Below, piece by piece: positions 33,963 through 43,675 of a stretch of 64,000 nucleotides of DNA; positions within the stretch are counted from its first letter, which is position 1; each line of letters starts with the position of its first letter. Both the position numbers and the translations under genes were made by a program. Below the pieces are notes generated by a model. That model saw only the letters and a program-made list of their open reading frames with translations, was not told the DNA's origin and did not search any database. Source of the stretch: DZBG01 sp049241565 (lineage in GTDB: Bacteria > Bdellovibrionota > Bacteriovoracia > Bacteriovoracales > Bacteriovoracaceae); contig JBMLQL010000040.1 in the NCBI GenBank assembly GCA_049241565.1, forward strand, positions 24,366-88,365, read 5' to 3'.

Positions 33963-35213
33963 ATGAAACTTGGACTTTTAATCGTGGGGACTGAGGTTCT
34001 TAAAGGACTAGTGGCCGATGCTAATACTTTTTGGCTGGCCGGACACCTCAAAAGTCTCAACCTAGAACTCTCTAAAACCATCACTGTGGGTGATGGTGAA
34101 GCTGAAATTATCAAAGGTCTTCAGGAGCTTTATGAGCAGTGTGATTTTGTTTTCACTTCCGGGGGACTTGGTCCAACTCTAGACGATATTACCAAAACAA
34201 GTATTGCCAGCTTTTTTAATCTTGAAGTCAAACACTCAGCAGAGGCTCGCCTCGTCGCTGAAAAAAACTATAAGCAGTTTAATCGTGAATTGGTGAATGG
34301 TCATATTTACGAAACTCTTCCTGTTGGATTTTCTCCTCTTTGGAACCCCTCAGGTTTTGCCCCTGCTTTTTATTATCAAACAGCAAAAAATAAATTTATC
34401 CTCTCTGCTCCGGGAGTACCTAAAGAATTTAAAAGTATTATTACAGAACATTTTCAGAAAATAATTTCTCCTTTTCTAACGAATAAAGATTTTGCAGAGA
34501 CAATAACTTTCAGAACAAAAAGAATTCCCGAGGAAAAAATTTTCTCAGAGCTCTGTCCTACTCTTTGGCAAGACCTTGAAGCTTTTGGGAACGTCTCTAG
34601 TCTCCCTCAATTGATGAGTGTTGATGTTTGCGCTCATCTTAAAGCAAAATCGAGGGAAGAACTTGAAGATAAAAAAAACAAAGTCATTCAACTTGTCACA
34701 ACCTCTGCTCTTCATTCTTATATTTGGGAAATTGGAACACGCTCTATCGAAGAGGTGATTTTAGATTTGAGCAAAAAGAAAAATCTTCATTTTGGATTTG
34801 CTGAATCATGCACTGGAGGACTTTGCTCTCACCGCATGACAAATATTGCTGGGGCCTCCTCAGCATTTTGGGGAAGTGTTGTTTGTTATGACAATTCAGT
34901 CAAAGAAAATATTCTTGGAGTGAAAAAACAAACTCTTCAAGAGTTCGGGGCCGTGAGTGAACAAACCGCCAGCGAGATGGCGATAGGCCTAAAGACAAAA
35001 CTGAATTTAGATTTAGCGGTGGCCATTACTGGAATTGCTGGCCCAGGTGGTGGAAGTGAAGAGAAACCAGTAGGAACAGTATGTTTAGGCCTGGCCGATA
35101 AAGCTGGAGTTTCAACTTATAAACTTGTCTTGTTTGGTGATCGGGAACAACTCAAAAACAGATTTGCTCAAGCGGCCTTAATGATCTTGCTTGAGAAACT
35201 GCAAAGTAATTGA
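33963..35213 (+). CDS. cinA: CinA: competence/damage-inducible protein, nicotinamide-nucleotide amidase
   Basis: 416 residues with both CinA domains. The N-terminal MoaB/MptA-like domain (residues 1-165) shows LLIVGTEVLKGLVADAN and FTSGGLGPTLDDITK; the COG1058 family hydrolyses ADP-ribose. The C-terminal amidase domain (about 260-416) shows FAESCTGGLCSHRMT, VVCYDNSVKENILGV, GAVSEQTASEMA and ITGIAGPGGGSEEKPVGTV, which deamidates nicotinamide mononucleotide in NAD recycling. Start ATG 33963 has GGGG/AAGG upstream. It stands downstream of the 18-bp palindrome. In other bacteria cinA lies beside recA; that is not the case here. Confidence 0.95.
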   Translation: MKLGLLIVGTEVLKGLVADANTFWLAGHLKSLNLELSKTITVGDGEAEIIKGLQELYEQCDFVFTSGGLGPTLDDITKTSIASFFNLEVKHSAEARLVAEKNYKQFNRELVNGHIYETLPVGFSPLWNPSGFAPAFYYQTAKNKFILSAPGVPKEFKSIITEHFQKIISPFLTNKDFAETITFRTKRIPEEKIFSELCPTLWQDLEAFGNVSSLPQLMSVDVCAHLKAKSREELEDKKNKVIQLVTTSALHSYIWEIGTRSIEEVILDLSKKKNLHFGFAESCTGGLCSHRMTNIAGASSAFWGSVVCYDNSVKENILGVKKQTLQEFGAVSEQTASEMAIGLKTKLNLDLAVAITGIAGPGGGSEEKPVGTVCLGLADKAGVSTYKLVLFGDREQLKNRFAQAALMILLEKLQSN

Positions 35214-35378
35214 GTCGGTAAAGCGTTTTTACTTACATGAACTAGTATGTAAAAACAATAACTTAGATTATGGATAGAAGCCTCTGAAGCATTATAAGGC
35301 AAACTATACCTAGCAGAGTTAAATCGTTAAAAACGTTCACTTTTTTGACCGATAAGACCATGAGGAAGGTTTACACGG

Positions 35379-38300
35379 ATGCAAGCACTGTCTCGATATG
35401 TTTATTCACTCGCCTCTTTGATGATGGTCGTCAGTTCGATGATTCTCTCATCGTGTATGCCCGAAACAACTCCAAGAACAGATACAAGCGCTTCAACTGG
35501 AATCACTGCAGGCTCAGGAAGTGGAAATGGCACAGGAAATTCTTCTGCCAATCCAGCTTTCCCACTTTCTGGAATTTTTATTCAAGAAGGCGCCACTCAA
35601 ACAAATTCTAATTTAGTTCTCGCTATTGATTTTAACGATTCATTCCTGATTCGCGGTGAAGCACTCTCAACTTATTTAAAAACGATTCCTAACACCACTC
35701 GCTTTTGTCTTGTGGGTAAATATGCTTCTTACACAAAAGCACTTATCGTATCGGCCAGGGCCCAGTCCTTTACGGATTTCTCAAAAGGAACAACTGAATT
35801 CTATCTTCAAGTTGAGCCTTCGCAATTAACATCAAACCAAAATGATTGTTTAACTCCGAACCTTACAGGAGTGCTTAGTTCAGAAACTCCAGGTCTTGGT
35901 ATTAATTTTGATCTTCAATCTGTATGCTCAACTTGTACTAGTTCAGCGACTAGTGATCCTCTCAAACTTTATTTCGTCAACGGTGAGGCAGTTCCTAATC
36001 TTAATTTTTCAAGTTTAAAGCTCACTATTTCTGGTGGAACATCTACGACCAATCCAACAAGCTGTATTACTAACAGTGCCTGTGTGGCCCGTGGATATAC
36101 TTGCTGTCTTCAGAATCAGTGTGTGACAGATGGGGCCGTGAGATCCGGAGTGGACCTACTCTCTTCAAGTTTTTTAGTGGCGCAAGAAGACGTAAGAAAT
36201 AATCCCAACAGATTTACTTCTTATCCTCAATACTATTATGTCTGTGAAAGTTCTACTCCAACCGATCCAGGTAATGGCGGTGATGCTACAGATCCAAATT
36301 ATGAAGCTCAAGTCAGGCTCATGGAGCAAACGCAGCTTTATAATTGCCTTAACCAAGTTCAAGATGAATTCTCTTATTGTACAGTGAAATACCCTTCTAT
36401 CAGATCTCAGATTCAGGCTGGGTACACTTTTAGTGTGAAGCCTGATGATATTAACTTCTCTAGTTTTATGCCTTCAGGCTTTTTGAATAAAAATAATATT
36501 ACAAAAATCTATTATGCAGGCCAGACACTTTATGAGGAAGGAGCGACACTCGTAACCCCACTTAATACTTCAGTCATTGAGACGATCACAACTCCCAACG
36601 ATGCAATTGGGACTGCTCAGTCTATTAAGTTTTTTTCAAACACAAATCTTACTGGCCCTGATGATAACCTCTATATCAGTTTTAGAGTTAATGGGACTTG
36701 TGAGCAATTAAGTAGTGGTCTTGCTCGTTGTAAAAAAACTTATATTCAAGGGCTCACTGATTCTTCGAGTACTTTTTATCACCCTTCTGGAAATAGCTTT
36801 GCCATTCCAGGTTATGCCGATGTGACTAGCTACACTGTCACGGTAAAACTGAGTGATATCTCCGTGGCGCAAGATGATAAATGGACACTTAATTCAGGCG
36901 CGAGGACAATTAACTTCATTCAGAATGTTCAGCCGAATCAGAAAGTTGAAATTACCTATTATGTCTCAGGAACTGCAACAGTTGCTGCTCTTACCGGATA
37001 CAGAAAAGAAAACCAACTTTCAGTTAATATAATGTGTGGTTGTGATCAGGCCAGTGGCAAGTGTAATTTGACACCTAAAAAAGCAGCTGATGGAACAACT
37101 CTTATTGGCTATGATTGTTTCTATCCATCCAACTCAACAGAGACTCCTCCTACCAATCAAACTGTTTATGTTTCTAGCCGTAATATGCCTGTTCGTTATT
37201 ATGATTCTGGTGGAATTAATTATGATGAAAACTATGCTCAAGGCGAAGTTCAGGAAGGTGTGGAGTTTAGATATATAAATAATGACACACTTAGACCTAA
37301 CAACTTAGATCTCTCCACTAAAATTGGATTTAATGAAATTCACGGATCAATTATTCGTGGCTCTAGTACGTCGGCCCGTCCGGCCAAGATGGTTAAAGTT
37401 AAAAAAGACCAAATCTACGATATCTATACTAATGATGGGGCGTTCTCAAGTTGTACAACTTGTGGGAACGATTATTACTCTGCTCTCCAAAAGATATTCC
37501 CTCAGAATTTTTATGGTGTTGGTGGTGGGTACACTCCAGACAATTATGTATCTTCAAGAATTAACTCAACTAGTATTTATCGCTCAGATGATCTCCTATT
37601 TGGACGAGCGTGCTTCTTGCCTGCCACAATGATTCCTTGGACGCATAAATCTCCGATTGGAGTTGATGTAAAAACTCAACGTCGCAATCGTCTTGAGGCC
37701 CAGCATTTTCTTTTTGCTAATGGTTATCAGCGTGACTGGTTTGGCTTCGACTATGGCTCAATCATTGGTTCATTTGATGGTGTGACTTGGTTTTCAATCG
37801 GGAATCAGCGCAGAATCAAGGCCACAACAAATCGTCTCTACCTTGCAGTGAACTCTTATTTTGGAGATCTGAATGTAGATAATAGTTTTAATATTACAGT
37901 TTCTGAATCAACTTCATCAGGCAATAATACAATCACCCATGACTCTCTTAGCAGCGGAGCAGAATGCCAAAAGTCTCATTTCTGTGCCACTGATAATGAT
38001 TGTATTAAACAAGTGGGATATGAGTATACATGTCAGAACGTAGCTGGACTCTTTACCGAATGGCCAATGTTTGATTCTAATGCCCAAGAGATTATTGGAA
38101 CAAGTAGAAGAACTCTTTCAAATATTACTGGCGGTCTCAATGGCCAGAATAAACGTTGTGTCTACCGTGGTCGAGGAGCAACCTGCCATAAAAATTTAAA
38201 TAATACTGCATCTACTTACAATGATTCCGGAGTCACAGGACTTCTATCTTGCTCATCAAATAATTATTGTGAAAATGTAAACGGGATATCTCGCTTCAAC

Positions 38301-40418
38301 AATCGTATTGCTCGCGTTGCCAATACACCTGTTTCTCAGAATATAGCCTACCCTACAAATCTCACCGACACATTCGCTCTCGGTGCAAGAATTTTAGGTC
38401 GTCCTTATAATTTTTATGGAACAGAAGCTGCGAACTCAACTGTAGTTAATCAGCTTCAACAAGGTCTTGCTTCTGGAGCGATTTGTATTCCAGGAAAAGA
38501 AATTAGTTCAAGCAATACCACTTATGATCTTCTTTCGAGACAACCACCTACAAGACCTGAGTCTGCTGACAAGAACTATGGTATTGGGCGAATCCTTAAT
38601 ACCAATCAAAGTCCAAAATTCTTTGCCGCTTGTCCTGCCACGGATACTAGCGGAAACTATATTCAGTGGCAAAATCTCTCCCTCTCCTCAACTCTTGATG
38701 GTCTGAATGAGCGCACAATTAGTCAGAACTTATCGACTAAGCATTTTGAGCTCTCTCCACTCATTAATATTGGCATTTATAACGCTAATCCGTCAGGATC
38801 TAATTTTACAACTCTAGGTCAACCTCAAGTAACAGCTCAAGGATATCAAAGAAATGCTTGTCTGAGAGCTCCAGGTGCTGCTTGTTTTAGTGATCTCGAT
38901 TGCGGTCCTTCAGATTTTATTGCGACGAAATTTAAAAATGCGACTGGGTTAAGTTCAATTCTGAATTCATACGAAATTGAATTTTGGAAAGAAGAACTTA
39001 TCTGTGGGAATCCGGACTACAAATATCTTAACTCTTCTCAAACAAAGAATCCTAATTTTGATATTAAGAAAAATAATTGTTGTCGTGATATGGGTAAAAC
39101 AATGACAGTGGGAACTCAGCAGATTAGAGGTCTAACAACTTCAACCTACTCTAATCTCTCAGATTTTGCTTATTGTGATCCAACTCTTCCACTCACTGAT
39201 AAACGTGCGGTGGCCGGATACAATAAACCTATAACATCTTTTTCTCGCTACTCACGAATTCATACGATTTATGATAAAATGACTTGTGACAATATAACAG
39301 CCGCTGACAAGCTTAAAGCACCTATGGCCCAGTTCAATACTACGGCGAGTGATCAACCCCTCGATATTAATTTTATTCTAGGCCAATACAAAACTCTCGA
39401 TACTATGAACTCGAGAATGTGTTGTACGACCCATTGGGTTCGCCATTTTGATACTTCTCTTGGTGGTGGATATACTTGGACTAGTAACAAGGGCCAAGTA
39501 ATAAATAAGAAAATCTTTAGAGCATTAAGCTGGAGACCTCAAGATATTACCTCTTATGAAGCAGACGGTGTGACTTTAAGAGACGCACCATTTGAGTGTC
39601 TTCCGCTTGAAGCAGACTTTGCCTCTTGTGAGATAGAAAACTTCTCATTAGCAAAAGAGAAAAAATACCTCGACTGGTTTGGTGCGTTTGAACTGACAGG
39701 AATCCCACAAGTCGTCATTCCAAATCATAGAACAATTTTTAAGACTGTTATCGATGATATTAATAATGATTCAGCAACTTCTAATCAGACAACCCCAGCT
39801 CCTAATACTCCTATAGATCAAACGATTGATGCTGCGAGCTCTGAAAATGAAGACTATGTTGATACTAGTACTTCAGAACAACTTCTCTCAATGGCCAGTG
39901 AGTCGAAATTTATGCCTCAAGTAAAAACCGTCTTCTCAAAAGATAAGTTTAATTGTTGTATTCCTACGGGTGGAGAAGTTCCTCAGGGAACTACGGCAAG
40001 CCAATGTTGTACAGGTAATCTGGCCAATATTGGCGGTCCACTGAGATGTTGTCTTCCAGATTTTACTGACGTCAGTGTTTATCTTAATCGTTATGTCTCA
40101 TCTGAAGGACGAGGACTTACAGACTCAGCCTACGATACCAAAACAGGATATATCAAAGATCCGGCCATCGTGCTTCAAAAAGCAGCCAATGTTTGCTGCT
40201 CAGGAAAAGCAACTTATGGTGTCGCCATCAGTGAACTTCACATACCTCTCACGGGTGGAACTGTGAATGAAACTGCTCCGAAAACACGTCGCTTTGTTTA
40301 CCGAGATGATGCTGTTGACAACAATTCAGTCACAAAAAGTATCGGCTCAAAATTTGAAGCAGGCCTAAAGTGGAATAATCATGTTTACTGTGTGCCATCT
40401 AGCTACAATGCAGATTAA
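35379..40418 (+). CDS. Giant cysteine-rich lipoprotein with LecA/PA-IL-like domain
   Basis: 1679 residues. A lipoprotein signal sequence (MMVVSSMILSSC, Cys26) is followed by a Ser/Thr/Gly/Asn-rich linker, then a very long, Cys-rich mature chain with more than 40 cysteines. Small Cys motifs recur: SACVARGYTCCLQNQC, HFCATDNDC followed by YTCQ, AACFSDLDC, and paired NCC, QCC, RCC, VCC near the end. Around residues 785-850, GSFDGVTWFSIG followed by NRLYLAVNSYFGD and NSFNITVS fits the PA-IL/LecA-like galactose-binding sandwich. I infer a surface-exposed, disulfide-rich recognition or structural protein. No repeats of whole domains were evident. AGGAAGG precedes the ATG. It overlaps uppP by four bases. 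Confidence 0.8.
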   Translation: MQALSRYVYSLASLMMVVSSMILSSCMPETTPRTDTSASTGITAGSGSGNGTGNSSANPAFPLSGIFIQEGATQTNSNLVLAIDFNDSFLIRGEALSTYLKTIPNTTRFCLVGKYASYTKALIVSARAQSFTDFSKGTTEFYLQVEPSQLTSNQNDCLTPNLTGVLSSETPGLGINFDLQSVCSTCTSSATSDPLKLYFVNGEAVPNLNFSSLKLTISGGTSTTNPTSCITNSACVARGYTCCLQNQCVTDGAVRSGVDLLSSSFLVAQEDVRNNPNRFTSYPQYYYVCESSTPTDPGNGGDATDPNYEAQVRLMEQTQLYNCLNQVQDEFSYCTVKYPSIRSQIQAGYTFSVKPDDINFSSFMPSGFLNKNNITKIYYAGQTLYEEGATLVTPLNTSVIETITTPNDAIGTAQSIKFFSNTNLTGPDDNLYISFRVNGTCEQLSSGLARCKKTYIQGLTDSSSTFYHPSGNSFAIPGYADVTSYTVTVKLSDISVAQDDKWTLNSGARTINFIQNVQPNQKVEITYYVSGTATVAALTGYRKENQLSVNIMCGCDQASGKCNLTPKKAADGTTLIGYDCFYPSNSTETPPTNQTVYVSSRNMPVRYYDSGGINYDENYAQGEVQEGVEFRYINNDTLRPNNLDLSTKIGFNEIHGSIIRGSSTSARPAKMVKVKKDQIYDIYTNDGAFSSCTTCGNDYYSALQKIFPQNFYGVGGGYTPDNYVSSRINSTSIYRSDDLLFGRACFLPATMIPWTHKSPIGVDVKTQRRNRLEAQHFLFANGYQRDWFGFDYGSIIGSFDGVTWFSIGNQRRIKATTNRLYLAVNSYFGDLNVDNSFNITVSESTSSGNNTITHDSLSSGAECQKSHFCATDNDCIKQVGYEYTCQNVAGLFTEWPMFDSNAQEIIGTSRRTLSNITGGLNGQNKRCVYRGRGATCHKNLNNTASTYNDSGVTGLLSCSSNNYCENVNGISRFNNRIARVANTPVSQNIAYPTNLTDTFALGARILGRPYNFYGTEAANSTVVNQLQQGLASGAICIPGKEISSSNTTYDLLSRQPPTRPESADKNYGIGRILNTNQSPKFFAACPATDTSGNYIQWQNLSLSSTLDGLNERTISQNLSTKHFELSPLINIGIYNANPSGSNFTTLGQPQVTAQGYQRNACLRAPGAACFSDLDCGPSDFIATKFKNATGLSSILNSYEIEFWKEELICGNPDYKYLNSSQTKNPNFDIKKNNCCRDMGKTMTVGTQQIRGLTTSTYSNLSDFAYCDPTLPLTDKRAVAGYNKPITSFSRYSRIHTIYDKMTCDNITAADKLKAPMAQFNTTASDQPLDINFILGQYKTLDTMNSRMCCTTHWVRHFDTSLGGGYTWTSNKGQVINKKIFRALSWRPQDITSYEADGVTLRDAPFECLPLEADFASCEIENFSLAKEKKYLDWFGAFELTGIPQVVIPNHRTIFKTVIDDINNDSATSNQTTPAPNTPIDQTIDAASSENEDYVDTSTSEQLLSMASESKFMPQVKTVFSKDKFNCCIPTGGEVPQGTTASQCCTGNLANIGGPLRCCLPDFTDVSVYLNRYVSSEGRGLTDSAYDTKTGYIKDPAIVLQKAANVCCSGKATYGVAISELHIPLTGGTVNETAPKTRRFVYRDDAVDNNSVTKSIGSKFEAGLKWNNHVYCVPSSYNAD

Positions 40419-41230
40419 AATTGAAGAACCAACAACATAAGTGCTGCAATCACAAAGCGGTAAATCGCAAAATATTTTAATTCTATTTTACTAATTAATT
40501 TCATAAAAAAATGAATTGTAACCCATCCCACTAAAAATGAAGATAGAACTCCACCTAAGAGGACACTCAGTCCTTGCGGGTCATTAGACTTGAGTAAATC
40601 AGGAATTTCTTTAAGTATACCTGCTAAAATGATCGGAAGAGAGAGCAAAAAGGAATAAGCCCCTGCTTCTTTTCTCTTCATTCCTAAAAATAAAGCGGCT
40701 GTCAAAGTGATGCCAGATCTTGAAACTCCCGGAAAGATGGCCAGGGCCTGGGCAAGACCTATAAGAATGGCCATTTTATAATTAACTCCTCTCTCCATAG
40801 GATCATCTAGAAGGGTGGCTTTTTTATTATAGACATCCGCCCCCCAAAGAAGGGCCCCAAAGAATGAAAGATTAAAGATAATAAACCAAGGATCACGGGC
40901 CAGCTTAGAGACTGGTAATAAAACAAGAATAAGAACAACACTTGAGATTGTTGAAATGATAAAATTACGGGAGAAATGATAATCAGGATGATTATAGCTT
41001 GTCATAAATAGTTTAGGACTGAGAGTTCTCACATACTTAAGCAGAGAATGTCTGAAATAAATAATAACCGCCAGTGCTGTCCCTAAATGCATCATCAAAT
41101 CAAAAACGACTCCTGGATCCTTGATACTCATCACATGAGGAAGTAAGGCCAAATGCCCACTACTACTCACAGGGAGGAACTCTGAGAGGCCTTGAATAAA
41201 TCCATAAATTATTGCATCAAACAGTGTCAT
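40415..41230 (-). CDS. uppP: Undecaprenyl-diphosphate phosphatase
   Basis: 271 residues, the BacA/UppP type. It removes a phosphate from undecaprenyl pyrophosphate at the inner membrane so the lipid carrier can be reused for peptidoglycan and other envelope polymers; loss gives bacitracin sensitivity. Motifs: GFIQGLSEFLPVSSSGHLAL (the conserved Glu/Ser/His block) and FPGVSRSGITLTAALFLGM (the Arg-containing second block). About eight membrane segments follow the hydrophobic pattern. The stop overlaps the stop of the giant lipoprotein by four bases. The FHA-RDD gene starts upstream on the same strand, 11 bases before this start, so they may be co-transcribed. Confidence 0.97.
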   Translation of the reverse strand: MTLFDAIIYGFIQGLSEFLPVSSSGHLALLPHVMSIKDPGVVFDLMMHLGTALAVIIYFRHSLLKYVRTLSPKLFMTSYNHPDYHFSRNFIISTISSVVLILVLLPVSKLARDPWFIIFNLSFFGALLWGADVYNKKATLLDDPMERGVNYKMAILIGLAQALAIFPGVSRSGITLTAALFLGMKRKEAGAYSFLLSLPIILAGILKEIPDLLKSNDPQGLSVLLGGVLSSFLVGWVTIHFFMKLISKIELKYFAIYRFVIAALMLLVLQF

Positions 41231-41241
41231 TCTTTTAATCC

Positions 41242-43449
41242 TTAGAGAGTCTCAAAATAGCTCGTATTCTTTTCATTATAGGCATTCATTAAATCTTGAA
41301 AGCTTTTCTCTAAAGTCATTAGAGAATTTTGCTGCTCTTCAAACTTAGGATTTCCAATATAAGATTTAAGTGACTCGTAAATCCGTTTAAGGACTTGTGA
41401 GAAAACAGCTTCTAGCTCAGGCTTTGGTGTCGCTGTTTGTAAAAGTAGTTTGGCCAATTGATGATAATGCCCATAGAGGTTTTTTAAATCATCATCACTC
41501 AAGCTCTTTTTACCACCCATACGGCTCATTAAATCGTAAATCATCAGAGTTTCAGTCCCCTCTGTGATAAAAAATTCATCTTCTTTCTCTTGTTTCCAAT
41601 CTATTTTGGCCAGATGAACCTTATAAACGCTGTCTTTCAAATCTTTGAGTTGATTATTCTTATCAAAACTTAGCTTATAGATTACTCCCTGACCTTTACG
41701 GAGAGGAATAATGAGATCATAAGGAGCCTTCCCTTCAATATAGCTAAACCTGAGCGATGTCTGATTCCCCCACTTCACAAGATCAACACTCGCGAACTGC
41801 GCCGGGACCAATGCCAGCAGAGAACTCTTGAATTCAATCAGACTTTTAATCATTAATGTATGAGACTCCATCGTATCAATAAAATTATCGACAGAAAGCT
41901 CCAGCGAGGTTTTTAAAAGGTCAACTATCTCAGTTGTATAAAGAAGCTCCTCGCGAGTACTCATTTTAGTACTAAAGTTTTTATTTACATTCGAAGCATC
42001 GTATAAAAATTGAGAAATCTCAGGATATTTCTCATGGAGAAAGTAATTCCCTTTGACGGCAATAGAGAGAAGCTCCCTCATATCAAACATTTTATCTATC
42101 GATAGTTCCACACTTCGATCTGTTCCTAAGAAATAAAAATCAACAACTGGAATCGCCGTTTTTTTCTTTCCATCAGTTTGAAATTTCAAATCAACAAAGC
42201 TTAAAACCTGAAACTCATCTACTTCAATATCTAAACCTAAACTTTTAGATCGCATATTTTTAAGCTGAACCATTTCTCCATCAATAGGAGCTGCCATCTT
42301 TACTTGTGAGATCTGGTCATTAAAAGGAATAGGCGCAGGAAAATCAAATCCCTGAAACATTGGTGAAATAAGGAAAAGACAAAGACAGGCCGGAATATAA
42401 ACTAAGAAGAGGGCCACAAAAAGGATTTTTCCTCTTAAGGCAAGATGAGTGAATGTGAGAAATTCTTTAAATGTTCGACGTGAAACAATGGCCGGAACAT
42501 CAAAAACAATAAAAGGACCCGTGATAAATCCAATAAGAACTCTCAAGGCCCCGCCAATCCTTGCCCAGACTGGATTTCCAATACTTTTCATCCCTAAAAA
42601 GAACTCAGAAATAGAAACTCCAAAAATAAGAGTCGATAGGAGTCTCAAAACAGCAAAATCAATTAAGATATCAACAATGGAAAAGGCCCGAACTCCTTCA
42701 CTCATGACTTCTTTCATCATCTCGGCTAAAGTAGGCTGATCTTGTAAAAATGTATTCCAAAGAACACTTACATCTTGTCCTAAAAGATCTGTCATCATTC
42801 CTGGGACAAACTGCTGATAAGCTTTATAGTCATCAAAAGGAAGAAGAATTGTATGTATCGATGCTGCAACTAAAATATCACCTAATATGGCAAAGAGACG
42901 AGGTAAGCTATTTGCCGCTTTTTCTTTAGAACCAAAGCTCATTGCTTTTATATTATTTTTCTTTTTTGAATAACCTTGAAATTTCGGTGGTTCTTGAACT
43001 TCTTCAGCTTCCTCATTATCTGATTCTTCTTGGATTTCATCTTCACTCTCATCTTCTAAAACTCTATTTTCACGAATGATCTTTATCTCAAGATCGCCCA
43101 CTTGAATTTTATCGGTCTCTTCAAGAATAACAAACTTCCCTGGAGATAATTTGGTTCCGTTAATCAAAGTTCCCTGAATACTTCCATGATCAATAATTGA
43201 AATGACTTCTTGCTGAAGAGTAAACGTACAGTGTCTTGGCGATAGTGAAGATTCTGCCACTACAATATTTCCGATCTCACTTCCTAGACTGAGCTGATGC
43301 CTTAACTCATATCTCGGTGTCCCTTCCATATTCACCAATTCCAGGTGAAACGAGCTCTCCCAAACAAGAGCTTTAAACACGGGTTTTTCTATTATTTTGC
43401 CACGCTTAGTTGGCACTTTGAATTTACCGAAAAGGTCTTTAAATCCCAT
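41242..43449 (-). CDS. FHA-domain / RDD-type membrane protein
   Basis: 735 residues from the ATG at 43449; a GTG four codons upstream is an alternative with no better site. An FHA domain at about 45-135 (SSLSPRHCTF, DHGSIQGTLINGTKL, IQVGDLEIKII) would bind phosphothreonine partners. An acidic linker (EDEIQEESDNEEAEE) leads to an RDD-like membrane domain (LPRLFAILGDILVAAS, then four or five hydrophobic segments to about residue 365), followed by a large C-terminal soluble domain of about 360 residues without a recognised family. The order FHA-linker-RDD is unusual. Likely an inner-membrane scaffold sensing Ser/Thr phosphorylation; no kinase is nearby. Confidence 0.75.
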   Translation of the reverse strand: MGFKDLFGKFKVPTKRGKIIEKPVFKALVWESSFHLELVNMEGTPRYELRHQLSLGSEIGNIVVAESSLSPRHCTFTLQQEVISIIDHGSIQGTLINGTKLSPGKFVILEETDKIQVGDLEIKIIRENRVLEDESEDEIQEESDNEEAEEVQEPPKFQGYSKKKNNIKAMSFGSKEKAANSLPRLFAILGDILVAASIHTILLPFDDYKAYQQFVPGMMTDLLGQDVSVLWNTFLQDQPTLAEMMKEVMSEGVRAFSIVDILIDFAVLRLLSTLIFGVSISEFFLGMKSIGNPVWARIGGALRVLIGFITGPFIVFDVPAIVSRRTFKEFLTFTHLALRGKILFVALFLVYIPACLCLFLISPMFQGFDFPAPIPFNDQISQVKMAAPIDGEMVQLKNMRSKSLGLDIEVDEFQVLSFVDLKFQTDGKKKTAIPVVDFYFLGTDRSVELSIDKMFDMRELLSIAVKGNYFLHEKYPEISQFLYDASNVNKNFSTKMSTREELLYTTEIVDLLKTSLELSVDNFIDTMESHTLMIKSLIEFKSSLLALVPAQFASVDLVKWGNQTSLRFSYIEGKAPYDLIIPLRKGQGVIYKLSFDKNNQLKDLKDSVYKVHLAKIDWKQEKEDEFFITEGTETLMIYDLMSRMGGKKSLSDDDLKNLYGHYHQLAKLLLQTATPKPELEAVFSQVLKRIYESLKSYIGNPKFEEQQNSLMTLEKSFQDLMNAYNEKNTSYFETL

Positions 43450-43675
43450 TACTTTCACCACTCAAACTTATTGAAATTACACCATTTTAGTTTCACTTTT
43501 TTTAAGGCGAATGCCAAGAAAACCCTCTTATTTTAATTATTTCTCGGTCCTTCAAAGAAGCCCAACTAAAATAGATTCAAGAGTAAAACATTCAGGTAAA
43601 GAGAAAATATTTAAGTATTTGAGACTAAATAGCCGAAAAATAAAGAGATCTATTTGAATTACCAAGGGTTTAGTT

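Noticed and set aside
35214..35378. Imperfect inverted repeat (GTTTTTAC...ATGTAAAAAC) after cinA considered as a terminator
   Set aside because: The stem is AT-rich with a bulge and there is no T-tract; too weak to call.
35345..35611. 88-codon open frame on the + strand overlapping the start of the giant lipoprotein
   Set aside because: Out of frame with the lipoprotein signal sequence; composition Arg/Lys/His/Trp-rich and unlike a real protein.
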